DNA of 64,000 nt, from positions 62,001 through 126,000 of the forward strand of contig WRLG01000001.1 in NCBI GenBank assembly GCA_009777725.1, read 5' to 3'. Below are positions 1 through 8,421 of the stretch, piece after piece. Positions within the stretch are counted from its first letter, which is position 1, and each line of letters starts with the position of its first letter. The notes beneath the pieces are model-generated. The model worked only from the letters and a program-made list of their open reading frames with translations. It did not search any database and was not told where the DNA came from. Both the position numbers and the translations under genes were made by a program. The DNA is from Oscillospiraceae bacterium. Lineage in GTDB: Bacteria > Bacillota > Clostridia > Oscillospirales > Ruminococcaceae.

Positions 1-1
1 C

Positions 2-1678
2 AAAAAGCTGATAGTCAGCTTCTTGGTTGTCACAATGCTTACCGCAGTCGTGGGGATTATGGGCATCATGGGGATGCGCCAAATTGACTCGTACATGGAG
101 GATATGTACACGCTTCAAACCGAACCGATTCCCGACCTTGCCAAGGCGATTGAAATGCTTCAACGCCAGAGAGCCTGTATGCGTGAATACATAGTGGGCG
201 CGGCAATTGATGATATGGGTTTAATTGAGGATGCTCATAAGAGGGTCGAGGAATACCGCCCGATTATGTATACAGCCATGGACGCATATGTTCTGACCAT
301 TCGCTCCGATGAAGCAAGAGCACTTTTCTTGGAGGCAAGAGACCTTTATGATAAAGATTTCAGAGATTGTATCCAGAAAATTTACGAATCGGCAAAAGCC
401 GGCGTGGATGCAAGCGAATTATACAACATCATGGGGGATTACACAGCCGCCACCAACAAAATCGTGGATAATTTTGACGTCTGTATGGAGATGAAGCTCA
501 ACGCCGCGAGAGATGCGGCTGATGCCAGCTCCAAAACCGCGAATACCCTGCTTGCGGCTACTTTAATCGTTTTGGTCATCGCCTTTGTAATTTCAATGTA
601 TTTCGCGATATATGTGTCGGGCATTATAAGCAGACCTGTTATCGCGCTTTCAAAATTCCTTCACAAAGCCGGTGCAACGGGAGATATAACCTTATCCCCC
701 GAGGAAGAGAGAGTGCTTGATACGTATAGCCAAACCAGAGATGAAATCGGGCAGATGGTTAAGGACTGCAACTCATTCATCCATCACATCGCGCAATCCG
801 CCCATGAATTGGATGCCATCGCAAACGGCGATTTGACCATAGACGTAGTCGTTTCTTCAAGCTCGGATACCTTGGGAATTTCCTTGAAAAAGATGTCACA
901 AAACTTAAACGATATGCTTTCACAGGTTCATCAAGCTTCGTCACAGGTTACCATGGGTGCTACGCAAATCGCCGACGGTGCTCAGGCACTGGCGAGCGGT
1001 GCAACGGAGCAGGCGGCAACTTTAGAGGAAATCTCCGCTTCCATTTCCGATATATCGGAAAGGACGAGGGAGAATGCCGAAAAAACCGGGGAGGCTTCAA
1101 ACCTTGCCGAAACCATTATGCGTAACGCCGAAAAGGGAAGCCGCCAGATGGAGCAGATGATTTCGGCGGTAGATGATATTAACCATGCAAACCAAAGCAT
1201 AAGCAAGGTAATCAAGGCAATTGATGACATCGCGTTCCAGACCAATATACTTGCTCTTAACGCGGCGGTTGAGGCGGCAAGAGCAGGAGCGGCAGGAAAA
1301 GGCTTTGCGGTTGTAGCCGAAGAGGTTCGTAACTTGGCGGCGAAGAGCGCGGAATCCGCGAAGGATACGGGAAGCCTCATAGCGAATTCTATGGAAAAAG
1401 CAAAGCTGGGTACTCAAATTGCCGGAGAAACCTCGGCAAGCCTAAATGAAATCGTATCCGGCATCGGCGAAAGCAACAAGATTATATCCGAAATCGCGCA
1501 ATCCTCCGAACAACAGACCATGGCGATAAGCCAAATCAACGTAGCCGTTGGCGGCGTAACGCAGGTCGTTCAGCAAAACAGCGCGACAGCGGAAGAATCC
1601 GCCGCCGCCTCCGAAGAAATGAGCGGTCAAGCCGGCTTGCTCGAAAGCTTGATTGCACAATTTAAGCTGAAAAACTAA
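2..1678 (+). CDS. Methyl-accepting chemotaxis protein (5' end outside window)
   Basis: Membrane chemoreceptor that would signal to CheA/CheW. The reading frame is open to base 2 ([10 protein letters not shown] before the first listed Met), so the true start lies before the window. In order it shows the end of TM1, an extracytoplasmic helical region of about 150 residues (four-helix-bundle type), TM2 ([20 protein letters not shown]), a HAMP region beginning [15 protein letters not shown], and a long cytoplasmic coiled coil with the conserved hairpin tip ([20 protein letters not shown]). There is no NWETF-like C-terminal methyltransferase tether. The ligand cannot be told. A strong hairpin terminator follows. 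No other chemotaxis gene is in the window. Confidence 0.95.
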   Translation, partial: KKLIVSFLVVTMLTAVVGIMGIMGMRQIDSYMEDMYTLQTEPIPDLAKAIEMLQRQRACMREYIVGAAIDDMGLIEDAHKRVEEYRPIMYTAMDAYVLTIRSDEARALFLEARDLYDKDFRDCIQKIYESAKAGVDASELYNIMGDYTAATNKIVDNFDVCMEMKLNAARDAADASSKTANTLLAATLIVLVIAFVISMYFAIYVSGIISRPVIALSKFLHKAGATGDITLSPEEERVLDTYSQTRDEIGQMVKDCNSFIHHIAQSAHELDAIANGDLTIDVVVSSSSDTLGISLKKMSQNLNDMLSQVHQASSQVTMGATQIADGAQALASGATEQAATLEEISASISDISERTRENAEKTGEASNLAETIMRNAEKGSRQMEQMISAVDDINHANQSISKVIKAIDDIAFQTNILALNAAVEAARAGAAGKGFAVVAEEVRNLAAKSAESAKDTGSLIANSMEKAKLGTQIAGETSASLNEIVSGIGESNKIISEIAQSSEQQTMAISQINVAVGGVTQVVQQNSATAEESAAASEEMSGQAGLLESLIAQFKLKN

Positions 1679-1699
1679 TTTTAGTCAATTGACGATTGT

Positions 1700-1737
1700 A
1701 AATAAAGAAGTCCGCAACAAAGCGGACTTCTTTATTT
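1700..1737. terminator. Bidirectional intrinsic terminator between chemoreceptor gene and rarA
   Basis: A perfect 16-bp stem (AAATAAAGAAGTCCGC and its complement) with loop AACAAA, flanked by A-rich and T-rich sides, lies between the convergent ends of the chemoreceptor gene and rarA and overlaps the rarA stop codon. Confidence 0.85.
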
Positions 1738-3042
1738 AATTTTTTCCCAATAAGCCCTAGCCGCCTGCTCCGCCTTGTTGTTTCCGTATTGATAGTAACC
1801 CCTGTCTTTGAGCGTATCCGGCAGGTATTGCTGTTTGATGTAGCTGTTGGAGTAATCGTGGGGGTAGAGATAATGCTGCCCCTTAACGGCGTTGCCCTCG
1901 CCGTCCGCGTGGACGTTTTGGAGATGGCGGGGGATTTCGCCTAAAACGCCGTTTTTGACATCCTGTAAAGCTCTTCCCATTGCCATGTGTGCCGTGTTGG
2001 ATTTAGGCGCGGTAGCAAGCAAAACAACGGCTTGTGAAAGCGGCATAACAGCCTCGGGCAGCCCCAGCTGAACCGCGCTGTCAACACAGGCTTTCACAAT
2101 AGCAACCGCCTGCGGATAGGCAAGCCCTATATCCTCCGAGGCGATAACGAGAAGCCGCCTGCAGATTGATATTAAGTCACCCGCTTCAATCAGCCGCGCC
2201 GCGTAATGCAGGGCGGCATTTTCATCCGAGCCGCGAATAGATTTTTGCAGGGCGGAGAGTATATCATAATGCTGGTCGCCGCCGCGGTCATATTTCATAT
2301 TGCTCCGCTGGGTAAGTTCCTTAGCCGTTTCAAGCGTTACGCACGTGTAGGGGACAGGCTTGCCTGTCCCGTCAGAACGCGTTTCACTTACGGGACGGGC
2401 AAGCCCGTCCCCTACGCTTGTCAGCACGCAAAGCTCGGCGGTGTTAACCGACTTGCGGACATCGCCGCCGCAACCGCGTGAAATATATTCCGTAACGCCC
2501 TCTTCAAGCTCAATGCCAACCCCCAGAGCCTCCGCCGTCAGCCGAAAAGCCCTGTTTATGGCGGGTAGAAGCTCCTCCGGCGATACGGGCTTGAACTCAA
2601 ATACGGTTGAGCGGCTTAAAATCGCGTTATAAACGTAAAAGTACGGGTTTTCGGTGGTGGAGGCAATCAGCGTGATTTGCCCGTTTTCGATATATTCAAG
2701 GAGCGATTGCTGTTGTTTTTTATTGAGGTACTGGATTTCATCAAGGTAAAGCATAACGCCGTTAATGCCGTCAAGCGAGCCTGTATCGGCAATCACCTCT
2801 CTTATATCCGCTACCGAAGCGGAAGTGCCGTTGAGCTTATGGAGCTTCATCTCGGCGTTTTCGGCAATCAGCCGCGCAACGGTGGTTTTGCCGACTCCCG
2901 CGCCGCCGTAAAAAATCATATTGGGAATCCTGCCGCTTTCGATAATGCGCCGAAGCGGTCTGCCCTCGCCCAAAATATGCCTCTGTCCGACTATGTCGTC
3001 AAGGCTTTTCGGGCGGATTTTGTCGGCTAAAGGGATGTTCAT
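1732..3042 (-). CDS. rarA: Replication-associated recombination protein A (RarA/MgsA AAA+ ATPase)
   Basis: AAA+ ATPase of the clamp-loader-like RarA family, which acts at stalled replication forks. Visible features: start PLADKIRPKSLDDIVGQ, Walker A GGAGVGKTT near residue 50, Walker B LYLDEIQ near residue 100, sensor region STTENPYF, and the C-terminal tetramerisation part (GDQHYDILSALQKSIRGSD, then IASEDIGLAYPQA). The length of 436 aa is close to the family. Odd feature: residues around VGDGLARPVSETRSDGTGK are encoded by a 69-bp palindromic repeat inserted in frame between the lid region (VRKSVNTAELCVLTS) and the conserved LETAKELTQRSNMKYD. The ATPase motifs are intact, so the gene is probably functional. 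The start is the first ATG after an upstream intergenic promoter region shared with the divergent antitoxin gene. Confidence 0.95.
   Translation of the reverse strand: MNIPLADKIRPKSLDDIVGQRHILGEGRPLRRIIESGRIPNMIFYGGAGVGKTTVARLIAENAEMKLHKLNGTSASVADIREVIADTGSLDGINGVMLYLDEIQYLNKKQQQSLLEYIENGQITLIASTTENPYFYVYNAILSRSTVFEFKPVSPEELLPAINRAFRLTAEALGVGIELEEGVTEYISRGCGGDVRKSVNTAELCVLTSVGDGLARPVSETRSDGTGKPVPYTCVTLETAKELTQRSNMKYDRGGDQHYDILSALQKSIRGSDENAALHYAARLIEAGDLISICRRLLVIASEDIGLAYPQAVAIVKACVDSAVQLGLPEAVMPLSQAVVLLATAPKSNTAHMAMGRALQDVKNGVLGEIPRHLQNVHADGEGNAVKGQHYLYPHDYSNSYIKQQYLPDTLKDRGYYQYGNNKAEQAARAYWEKIK
2347..2415. repeat. Palindromic repeat element inserted in frame within rarA
   Basis: Two 26-bp arms (2347-2372 and 2390-2415) are inverted copies with 24 of 26 matches, and each arm is itself a near-palindrome (GGGACAGGC TT GCCTGTCCC on the left, GGGACGGGC AA GCCCGTCCC on the right). 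The 69-bp span is exactly 23 codons, contains no stop in the rarA frame, and encodes residues that interrupt otherwise conserved RarA sequence. It resembles small REP-like or protein-coding palindromic elements. Confidence 0.85.
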
Positions 3043-3069
3043 AGTTGGTTTCCTCTTCCGTAATTTTTA

Positions 3070-3098
3070 TTGACATTAAGCTTGATATTTGTTATAAT
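3070..3098 (+). promoter_or_regulatory. Sigma-A promoter of the antitoxin/PIN remnant pair
   Basis: TTGACA (3070-3075), 17-bp spacer, TATAAT (3093-3098), 42 bp before the antitoxin ATG. Consensus hexamers and ideal spacing. Confidence 0.8.
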
Positions 3099-3140
3099 AA
3101 AGTATGTTCAAATGAATTATACCAAATGGAGGTGCTTTCT

Positions 3141-3356
3141 ATGTCGACAAGGGAATACGTTAAAACTAATATTGATTTATTACCGGCTGAAATAATTGAA
3201 ATATTTGCTTCGATTATCAGGATTAGGGATGTTCCTGAAAAAAGCAAGATTCAGCCCAAGCGAACGATAGATGAATTTTATGGTTGTATGCGCGGGCAAT
3301 TTGAAATGGCAGATGATTTTGATGCCCCGCTTGACGATTTTAAGGAGTATATGTAA
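3141..3356 (+). CDS. Small antitoxin-like protein paired with a decayed PIN toxin
   Basis: 71-residue acidic protein ending FDAPLDDFKEYM, the shape of short antitoxins that precede PIN-domain (VapC-like) toxins. The ATG at 3141 has a good Shine-Dalgarno site (GGAGGTG) and is preferred to upstream in-frame starts. Its stop overlaps by one base the ATG of the toxin remnant that follows, the usual translational coupling of such modules. Since the toxin is destroyed, this is now an orphan antitoxin, possibly still expressed from the consensus promoter upstream. Assignment as antitoxin rests mainly on context. Confidence 0.6.
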   Translation: MSTREYVKTNIDLLPAEIIEIFASIIRIRDVPEKSKIQPKRTIDEFYGCMRGQFEMADDFDAPLDDFKEYM

Positions 3357-3530
3357 TGAATCTTTTATTAGACACACATACTGTGCTGTGGTTTGCTAAC
3401 GGAGACTCTTCCTTTTCATCACCGCGACCCATTCGACCGATTATTAATCTCAACCGCAATTTCTGAAAATATGACGATAATCACCGCCGATAAAAATATT
3501 AGGAAGTACGATGTTCAATGGTTGTTTTAA
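3356..3530 (+). pseudogene. Decayed PIN-domain (VapC-like) toxin with internal deletion
   Basis: The beginning reads MNLLLDTHTVLWFANGD, the typical PIN N-terminus with its first catalytic Asp. Near base 3418 the sequence jumps, in another frame, to HRDPFDRLLISTAISENMTI followed by ITADKNIRKYDVQWLF and a stop at 3528-3530, the typical PIN C-terminus. About 70-75 central residues, including the middle acidic residues of the active site, are missing and the frame is shifted. The gene cannot make an active nuclease. Confidence 0.85.
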
Positions 3531-4247
3531 CCCTTATCTTCGTCTGCGTTTTCCAATCCCTGCTTCCAATCCGTCATATACGGTGTTTCCATTTCGGCGT
3601 TAAGCTCAGATATAACTTTAAGTTCGTGCTCTTCCTTTAGGTCTTTAATCTGCTTCTTTATTCCAAAGGATAAGCAGACATATGTAATGATAAACACGGT
3701 AGAGGGCACAGCCGAGTGAAGCCGGGCAAACACAAAAAAATTGACGATTAGATTGGCGGCTAAGGTAATCATATAAAAAACCACGCTCATAACGCCGCCT
3801 TTTTTATAAATACAAAGCGAAAGCCCCAGCAATGCCGCTAAAAAAAGCCATACAGCAATTATAACGCACACTACAGCCGCCATAACTGCAAGAGCAGCAC
3901 CCAAAGAAGCAAACATATTGTCACTCGAAGCTACTGTCTTAGCTTCATTATTAAAGTAAACCGCTAAAAACAAATGACAGACCGACAGCAGGATTAACAT
4001 GACCACCATAGCCTTCATAATCGTATTCAGCGGCTTTTCCATAATAAAAAATAACGATATTGCAAGTAACGCAAAGGGAGAAAACGCAATCATAATAAAA
4101 GAAGTAATATAGGCTGTAGTCAACATACGCACCATATCTTCTTGTTACAAATAACTCCTCAATAACATGTAAGCCCAACGGCAATAAATAAAGAAGACTG
4201 AAAACCAATAAAGCAATACCCGTTAACTGATATGTCTTAACTTTCAT
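3527..4247 (-). pseudogene. Multi-pass membrane protein gene, probably frameshifted
   Basis: Two overlapping frames together look like one protein of about 238 residues. The first (ATG at 4247) gives [20 protein letters not shown], a transmembrane helix, and then ELFVTRR; it runs on in poor-quality sequence to 3951. The second (ATG at 4135, stop at 3527) continues with four strong membrane helices and a charged tail ending ENADEDKG. The second frame has a stop four codons before its ATG and only a weak ribosome site, so a frameshift around 4120-4140 is more likely than two genes. The first ATG overlaps the glyA stop region by 11 bases, suggesting coupling to glyA. Function unknown. It could be two real small genes, a sequencing error, or a true pseudogene. 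Confidence 0.55.
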
Positions 4248-5505
4248 AAAGCGGATACCGAGCACATATACCGTTAACCTTAGCTCTTATTTCGTCCTTT
4301 TTGCCCTCATAATCCGAGGCAGTGAGATAAATACATTCAGCGATAAGAGCCATATCATCAGGGGTTAAACCGCGGCTTGTGACTGCCGGAGTACCTACAC
4401 GTATACCGCTTGTGACGAACGGGCTTTGCGGGTCGTCCGGTATTGAATTTTTGTTCACCGTGATGTAAACATCGTCAAGGCGTTTTTCAAGCTCTTTGCC
4501 TGTAATATTAAAGGAACGCAGGTCAGCGAGCATAAGATGGTTGTCCGTCCCGCCGGAAACAAGCTTAAAGCCGCGCTCCGTAAGCCCTTTCGCTAATGCT
4601 TGCGCGTTTTCGATTATTTTTTTGCCGTATTCTTTAAATTCGGGCTTTAACGCTTCACCGAAGCATACGGCTTTTGAAGCGATTACGTGCATAAGCGGTC
4701 CGCCTTGCGTGCCGGGGAAAACTGCCTTATTAATTTTAGCGGCAATTTCTTCGTTATTGGTAAGAATCAGCCCTCCGCGCGGACCTCTCAGCGTTTTATG
4801 TGTCGTAGAGGTGGTAATATCGGCATAGGGGACAGGGGAGGGGTGAACGCCCGCCGCGACAAGCCCCGCAATATGTGCCATATCAACCATAAAATACGCA
4901 CCAACTGATTTAGCAATCTCAGAAAGCCTTTGGAAATCTATTACTCTGGGGTAAGCCGATGCGCCCGCTACCAGCATTTTAGGGCGGTGCTCCTTGGCAA
5001 GCTCCTCCACTTTACAGTAGTCTATCGTTTCATCTTCGCCCAAACCATAAGGGATAAAGTTATAATACTTGCCGGATATGTTAACGGGAGAGCCGTGGGT
5101 TAAGTGCCCCCCGTGCGCCAAACTCATGCCCAAAACCGTATCGCCGGGGTTTAACAGCGCGAAATATACTGCGTTGTTCGCCTGCGCGCCCGAATGGGTT
5201 TGAACATTGGCATAGCCCGCGCCGAAAAGCTTTTTCGCCCGCTCAATTGCTGTACTTTCCACTACATCAACGCACTCGCAACCGCCGTAATAACGCTTGC
5301 CGGGGTATCCTTCCGCATATTTGTTGGTTAAAACCGAGCCCATAGCCGCCATTACAGCAGGAGAGACAAGGTTTTCACTTGCTATAAGTTCAAGATTTCT
5401 GCGCTGGCGGCAAAGCTCCTCACGCATAGCGTTCCCGACCTCGGGGTCAATTTCGGCGGTAAAGCCGACCGTATCAATCATTTTTTCGTACATAGTCCAA
5501 GACAT
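4237..5505 (-). CDS. glyA: Serine hydroxymethyltransferase
   Basis: PLP enzyme interconverting serine plus tetrahydrofolate with glycine plus methylene-tetrahydrofolate; the main one-carbon source. The protein has the full family signature: [19 protein letters not shown] near the start, [22 protein letters not shown], the PLP-lysine motif [15 protein letters not shown] near residue 230, and [14 protein letters not shown]. 422 aa is close to the usual length. A consensus promoter lies 40-68 bp upstream. The reading frame end overlaps the next leftward gene. No glycine riboswitch was recognised upstream. Confidence 0.98.
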   Translation of the reverse strand: MSWTMYEKMIDTVGFTAEIDPEVGNAMREELCRQRRNLELIASENLVSPAVMAAMGSVLTNKYAEGYPGKRYYGGCECVDVVESTAIERAKKLFGAGYANVQTHSGAQANNAVYFALLNPGDTVLGMSLAHGGHLTHGSPVNISGKYYNFIPYGLGEDETIDYCKVEELAKEHRPKMLVAGASAYPRVIDFQRLSEIAKSVGAYFMVDMAHIAGLVAAGVHPSPVPYADITTSTTHKTLRGPRGGLILTNNEEIAAKINKAVFPGTQGGPLMHVIASKAVCFGEALKPEFKEYGKKIIENAQALAKGLTERGFKLVSGGTDNHLMLADLRSFNITGKELEKRLDDVYITVNKNSIPDDPQSPFVTSGIRVGTPAVTSRGLTPDDMALIAECIYLTASDYEGKKDEIRAKVNGICARYPLYES

Positions 5506-5544
5506 CCTTTCAATAGTAAAATTTACCCTTGACTAGCTTTGTTT

Positions 5545-5573
5545 ATTATACACTATTTTTTAACGGATTTCAA
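5545..5573 (-). promoter_or_regulatory. Promoter of glyA
   Basis: On the minus strand TTGAAA (5573-5568), 17-bp spacer, TATAAT (5550-5545), about 40 bp upstream of the glyA ATG. Confidence 0.7.
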
Positions 5574-5627
5574 CTGTTTTATAAACTTTAACCAAAAAAA
5601 GCTTTAAATTATTATTTAACATACGCA

Positions 5628-5656
5628 TTGTTTATTTTATTTCTTAGTGCTATAAT
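5628..5656 (+). promoter_or_regulatory. Promoter of the acidic lipoprotein gene
   Basis: TTGTTT (5628-5633), 17-bp spacer, TATAAT (5651-5656), in the glyA divergent intergenic region and 116 bp before the lipoprotein ATG. The same hexamer pair precedes the next gene as well. Confidence 0.6.
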
Positions 5657-5771
5657 TTATATGTAAACTTCTTAACGGCATAAATACTTGAAGGATAACA
5701 GCAAATATACTGTAAAGGCATTGAGTGTTTGCGCCGTTTGGGAGCATTTAAATTTTATAGGAGGTTTAAGC

Positions 5772-6554
5772 ATGAAAAAAAAGTACATTTTAATTATTTC
5801 ACTGGTATTGTCCTGCCTGATGCTGTCGGCTTGCAATGACGGAGGTACGCCCCCGCAACCGGCAACTGCACCCCCTGTGGTAACCGAGGCTGAAGCACCC
5901 GAGACAGAAGCAGAGCCGGAGGAAGCGGCGGAGGACGAAACGGAAGACGAGGGCAGAGACGAAGAACCGGCATTTGAACCCATTACAATTGAAGGACCCG
6001 TCATTGATTTCGCGGATGGCGACTTCAGCTTTGTAACGCCTAATACGAACGAGGACGGAAGTATTGACGGTGCTGAAATCAACCTGTCGGTGGTTGAGTT
6101 TAACGGTCAGCAGCAATTGAAGGTTGAAAGGCTTGACGGGGATGTGATAAAGCCGAGGTTTGACATTACCGCTATTCTGGGCGATGAAGCTTCCAAATGC
6201 GCGAGAATTACAATGGAGCTTACCGTTGAAGCCCAAAACCCCGACCAACCCATAGAATGGGCAAGCGGAGCGATTGGCACGAGCGGCGGTGATGGTGGTG
6301 GTACTTGGGCTCAGACCGACTGGGCATGTCCCGATATATTGGACGGAGTAGTCACCGCGAAGTTTGAGGCGGAAAGAAGATTCCTGCTCCCCACCCACAG
6401 GTTTATAGACGATTCGCCCGACAATCACATGCTGGTAATGGCTTGGGATTTAAGGGCTGGCGATGAGCAAGAGCCTGTTGGATTTAATCTTTATATTACA
6501 AATATAAGATTCTGGGACGATGACGGAGGCTTGATGGAGCTGTTCCCGTCTTAA
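5772..6554 (+). CDS. Lipoprotein of unknown function
   Basis: 260-residue lipoprotein: MKKKYILIISLVLSCLMLSA then Cys (lipobox LSAC), a Thr/Pro/Glu-rich acidic linker to about residue 70, then a globular domain with beta-rich sequence (ITIEGPVIDFADGDFSF, later WAQTDWACPDILDG). The ATG at 5772 follows an AGGAGG site; the longer upstream frame has no such site. It lies alone between its own promoter and a strong terminator. No family recognised; a carbohydrate-binding-like jelly roll is possible but not shown. Confidence 0.8.
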   Translation: MKKKYILIISLVLSCLMLSACNDGGTPPQPATAPPVVTEAEAPETEAEPEEAAEDETEDEGRDEEPAFEPITIEGPVIDFADGDFSFVTPNTNEDGSIDGAEINLSVVEFNGQQQLKVERLDGDVIKPRFDITAILGDEASKCARITMELTVEAQNPDQPIEWASGAIGTSGGDGGGTWAQTDWACPDILDGVVTAKFEAERRFLLPTHRFIDDSPDNHMLVMAWDLRAGDEQEPVGFNLYITNIRFWDDDGGLMELFPS

Positions 6555-6581
6555 CAGGTGTCAAGCTAAATACATTTACAC

Positions 6582-6617
6582 AAAGAAGCCGCGTTTTTGG
6601 GCGCGGCTTCTTTCTTG
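6582..6617 (+). terminator. Intrinsic terminator after the acidic lipoprotein gene
   Basis: Stem AAAGAAGCCGCG against CGCGGCTTCTTT with a short T-rich loop, followed by TTTCTTGTTT. Confidence 0.85.
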
Positions 6618-6663
6618 TTTATTATTGCTAAAACTAATAAAAAATAATTGTTTAAAATACAGG

Positions 6664-6692
6664 TTGTTTATTCCATAAAAAAATGGTATAAT
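6664..6692 (+). promoter_or_regulatory. Promoter of the secreted repeat-tail protein
   Basis: TTGTTT (6664-6669), 17-bp spacer, TATAAT (6687-6692), 69 bp before the ATG at 6762. Confidence 0.6.
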
Positions 6693-6761
6693 AATCGTAC
6701 ATAAAAATACATGGTGGTAAATACAGCGTTATTTTTAATTTTATTGATGGAGGATGAATGT

Positions 6762-7451
6762 ATGAAACTCAGGAAAATTTTGGCAGCTTTAACCGCAACG
6801 GCACTTTGTGTTGGTGTTGCGGCTGTCAGTGCATCGGCGGCTATTGTTAACGGAAACGGCTCGGAATGGAGCGAGGGTGACGGAAAGTATATCTTTGACA
6901 TAAAGAAAGAAGCGGGCGACAACTACACGAATGTTATCGGCGTTGTGGTAGATATAAGTGTTGCCGGGGCTGAAGAAGGCTTCGGCGGAGGAATCGCTTT
7001 TGTGTCCGGCTTTAATGAAGCGGCTTGGCCCGGCTTTATTGAGTGGGGCAGCGAGGATGCGGACAAGCCCATCGTTTCAGACGGAAAAACGATTGAATAC
7101 CGCTCGGACAAGCCTATTTTCACCTCTTCCGATGCTCCCGTTATCGTTATGCTTGAAGCATGGTGGGGCGGGGACATAACCGTTAACGGCATTAAACTTG
7201 AATATTCGGGCGGCGTTGTGCCGACTGAAACAGCTGTTACTACTGTTACGCAAGCCGCAGAAGAAATTGATTTTGACGATGATGAAGTCGATAACTTTGA
7301 GCTTGACGAAGCGGATGTATCCAATGCTGATGCTGACGATGCGGTTGAGGGAACTCCCTCTGCGCCTACGGGCAATACGACTGTTGCGGCTATCATAGGT
7401 CTTATGGCAGTTGCGGGTGTTGCGGCGTTGGCTACCAAAAAGAGGAAGTAA
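6762..7451 (+). CDS. Secreted protein with C-terminal membrane anchor
   Basis: 229 residues: signal peptide MKLRKILAALTATALCVGVA with cleavage near ASA-A, a globular domain (about 28-145), a long acidic low-complexity stretch (DDDEVDNFELDEADVSNADAD), then SAPTGNTTVAAIIGLMAVAG followed by a basic tail KKRK. The tail resembles a cell-wall sorting or membrane-anchor signal; APTGN is a poor match to sortase motifs such as NPxTG or LPxTG, so anchoring by sortase is uncertain. The start at 6762 follows GGAGGATGAATGT. The domain is not recognised; its length and hydrophobic pattern would fit a small beta-sandwich. Confidence 0.8.
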   Translation: MKLRKILAALTATALCVGVAAVSASAAIVNGNGSEWSEGDGKYIFDIKKEAGDNYTNVIGVVVDISVAGAEEGFGGGIAFVSGFNEAAWPGFIEWGSEDADKPIVSDGKTIEYRSDKPIFTSSDAPVIVMLEAWWGGDITVNGIKLEYSGGVVPTETAVTTVTQAAEEIDFDDDEVDNFELDEADVSNADADDAVEGTPSAPTGNTTVAAIIGLMAVAGVAALATKKRK

Positions 7452-7458
7452 GTGAATG

Positions 7459-7481
7459 ATTGACAATTTTAAGTTGTCAAT
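7459..7481. other. Perfect inverted repeat after the secreted protein gene
   Basis: ATTGACAA and TTGTCAAT separated by seven bases, eight bases after the stop codon. It could be the first part of a two-hairpin terminator or an RNA-stability stem. Confidence 0.5.
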
Positions 7482-7498
7482 GAAACGGGTTTAAACTT

Positions 7499-7527
7499 TA
7501 GGCTCTGTCGAAAGGCAGAGCCTTTAG
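7499..7527 (+). terminator. Weak intrinsic terminator upstream of ecfT
   Basis: Stem AGGCTCTG/CAGAGCCT with loop TCGAAAGG followed by only a short T run (TTTAGA). It separates the secreted protein gene from ecfT; partial read-through is plausible. Confidence 0.55.
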
Positions 7528-7563
7528 AGATATTAGAAATCTTGAAAGGGACGGCTAAGCTTC

Positions 7564-8364
7564 ATGCTAAAGGATATAACAATAGGACAATATTTCCCCG
7601 GAAATTCAATGGTTCATGAAATTGACCCGCGCTTTAAAATTATAATAACGGGCGTTTTTATAACGATGCTGTTTACCGCCGAGGACTTTGCCGCTTTGGC
7701 AATCGGGATTATTTTTCTTTCCCTGTCATTCTCCCTTTCCAAAATCCCTTTCAAGCTAATGCTCAAAAGCCTTAAACCGATTGCTCCGATTATAATTTTC
7801 ACGTCAATCCTCAATATCTTTTTTTTGGACGGGGTAACGCTTTTTAAGATTGGCTTTATAAAGGTTACATACGAGGGGCTGGAGCTTTCCGCGTTTATGG
7901 TAATCCGCATTATCGCGCTGATTATGGGTTCATCTCTTTTAACCTACACCACTTCCCCCATTGTTCTGACCGATGCGATTGAGCGGCTTTTAAACCCCTT
8001 GAAAAAAATCAAGCTCCCCGTTCATGAGCTTGCTATGATGATGACAATTGCTCTGCGCTTTATCCCGACCCTAATAGAAGAGACCGACAAAATCATCTGC
8101 GCCCAAAAAGCGCGCGGCGCGGATATGGAGAGCGGCGGTCTTATGAAACGCGCCAAGGCAATGACCCCGATTTTAATTCCGCTGTTCGTTTCGGCATTCC
8201 GCCGAGCGGAGGAGCTTGCCCTTGCCATGGAATGTCGCTGTTATCAAGGAGGCGATGGCAGAACCAGACTAAAGCAGCTTAAATCCGATGCAGGGGATTA
8301 CTCTGCTTTGTCGGTATCAATATTATTTTTGAGTGCGGTTATTTTGCTTAATACGCTGGTTTAG
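7564..8364 (+). CDS. ecfT: Energy-coupling factor transporter transmembrane protein EcfT
   Basis: Integral membrane scaffold of ECF vitamin/metal uptake transporters, linking the two ATPases to substrate-binding S subunits. Features: N-terminal GQYFPGNSMVHEIDPRFKII, several membrane helices, and the two ATPase-coupling motifs, AQKARGADMESGG and AMECRCY near residue 220. 266 aa is normal. The partner ATPases ecfA1 and ecfA2 lie about 20 kb away on the other strand. In many Firmicutes the order is ecfA1-ecfA2-ecfT-truA; here truA is 4.1 kb downstream, separated by an accessory block. Confidence 0.95.
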   Translation: MLKDITIGQYFPGNSMVHEIDPRFKIIITGVFITMLFTAEDFAALAIGIIFLSLSFSLSKIPFKLMLKSLKPIAPIIIFTSILNIFFLDGVTLFKIGFIKVTYEGLELSAFMVIRIIALIMGSSLLTYTTSPIVLTDAIERLLNPLKKIKLPVHELAMMMTIALRFIPTLIEETDKIICAQKARGADMESGGLMKRAKAMTPILIPLFVSAFRRAEELALAMECRCYQGGDGRTRLKQLKSDAGDYSALSVSILFLSAVILLNTLV

Positions 8365-8421
8365 AATTGAGAGTTGTAGGGGCGGATTACAGAATTTGTA
8401 AAAAAATAGGGGAGTGACGAT

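Noticed and set aside
4800-4845. GGGGACAGGGGAGGGG stretch resembling the rarA palindromic repeat
   Set aside because: Encodes conserved glyA residues ([10 protein letters not shown]) and lacks the second arm.
5506-5544. Glycine riboswitch upstream of glyA
   Set aside because: The transcript leader from the identified promoter is about 40 bases, too short for any known glycine aptamer.
5799-6428. 209-codon minus-strand frame opposite the acidic lipoprotein gene
   Set aside because: Shadow frame: the plus-strand gene has promoter, AGGAGG site, signal peptide and terminator.
6923-7438. 171-codon minus-strand frame
   Set aside because: Antisense to the secreted protein gene; Ser/Thr/Ala-rich composition is the mirror of its acidic repeats.
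8372-8390. GTAGGGGCGGATTAC after ecfT, like half of a palindromic repeat
   Set aside because: Only one short arm is present; too little to call an element.
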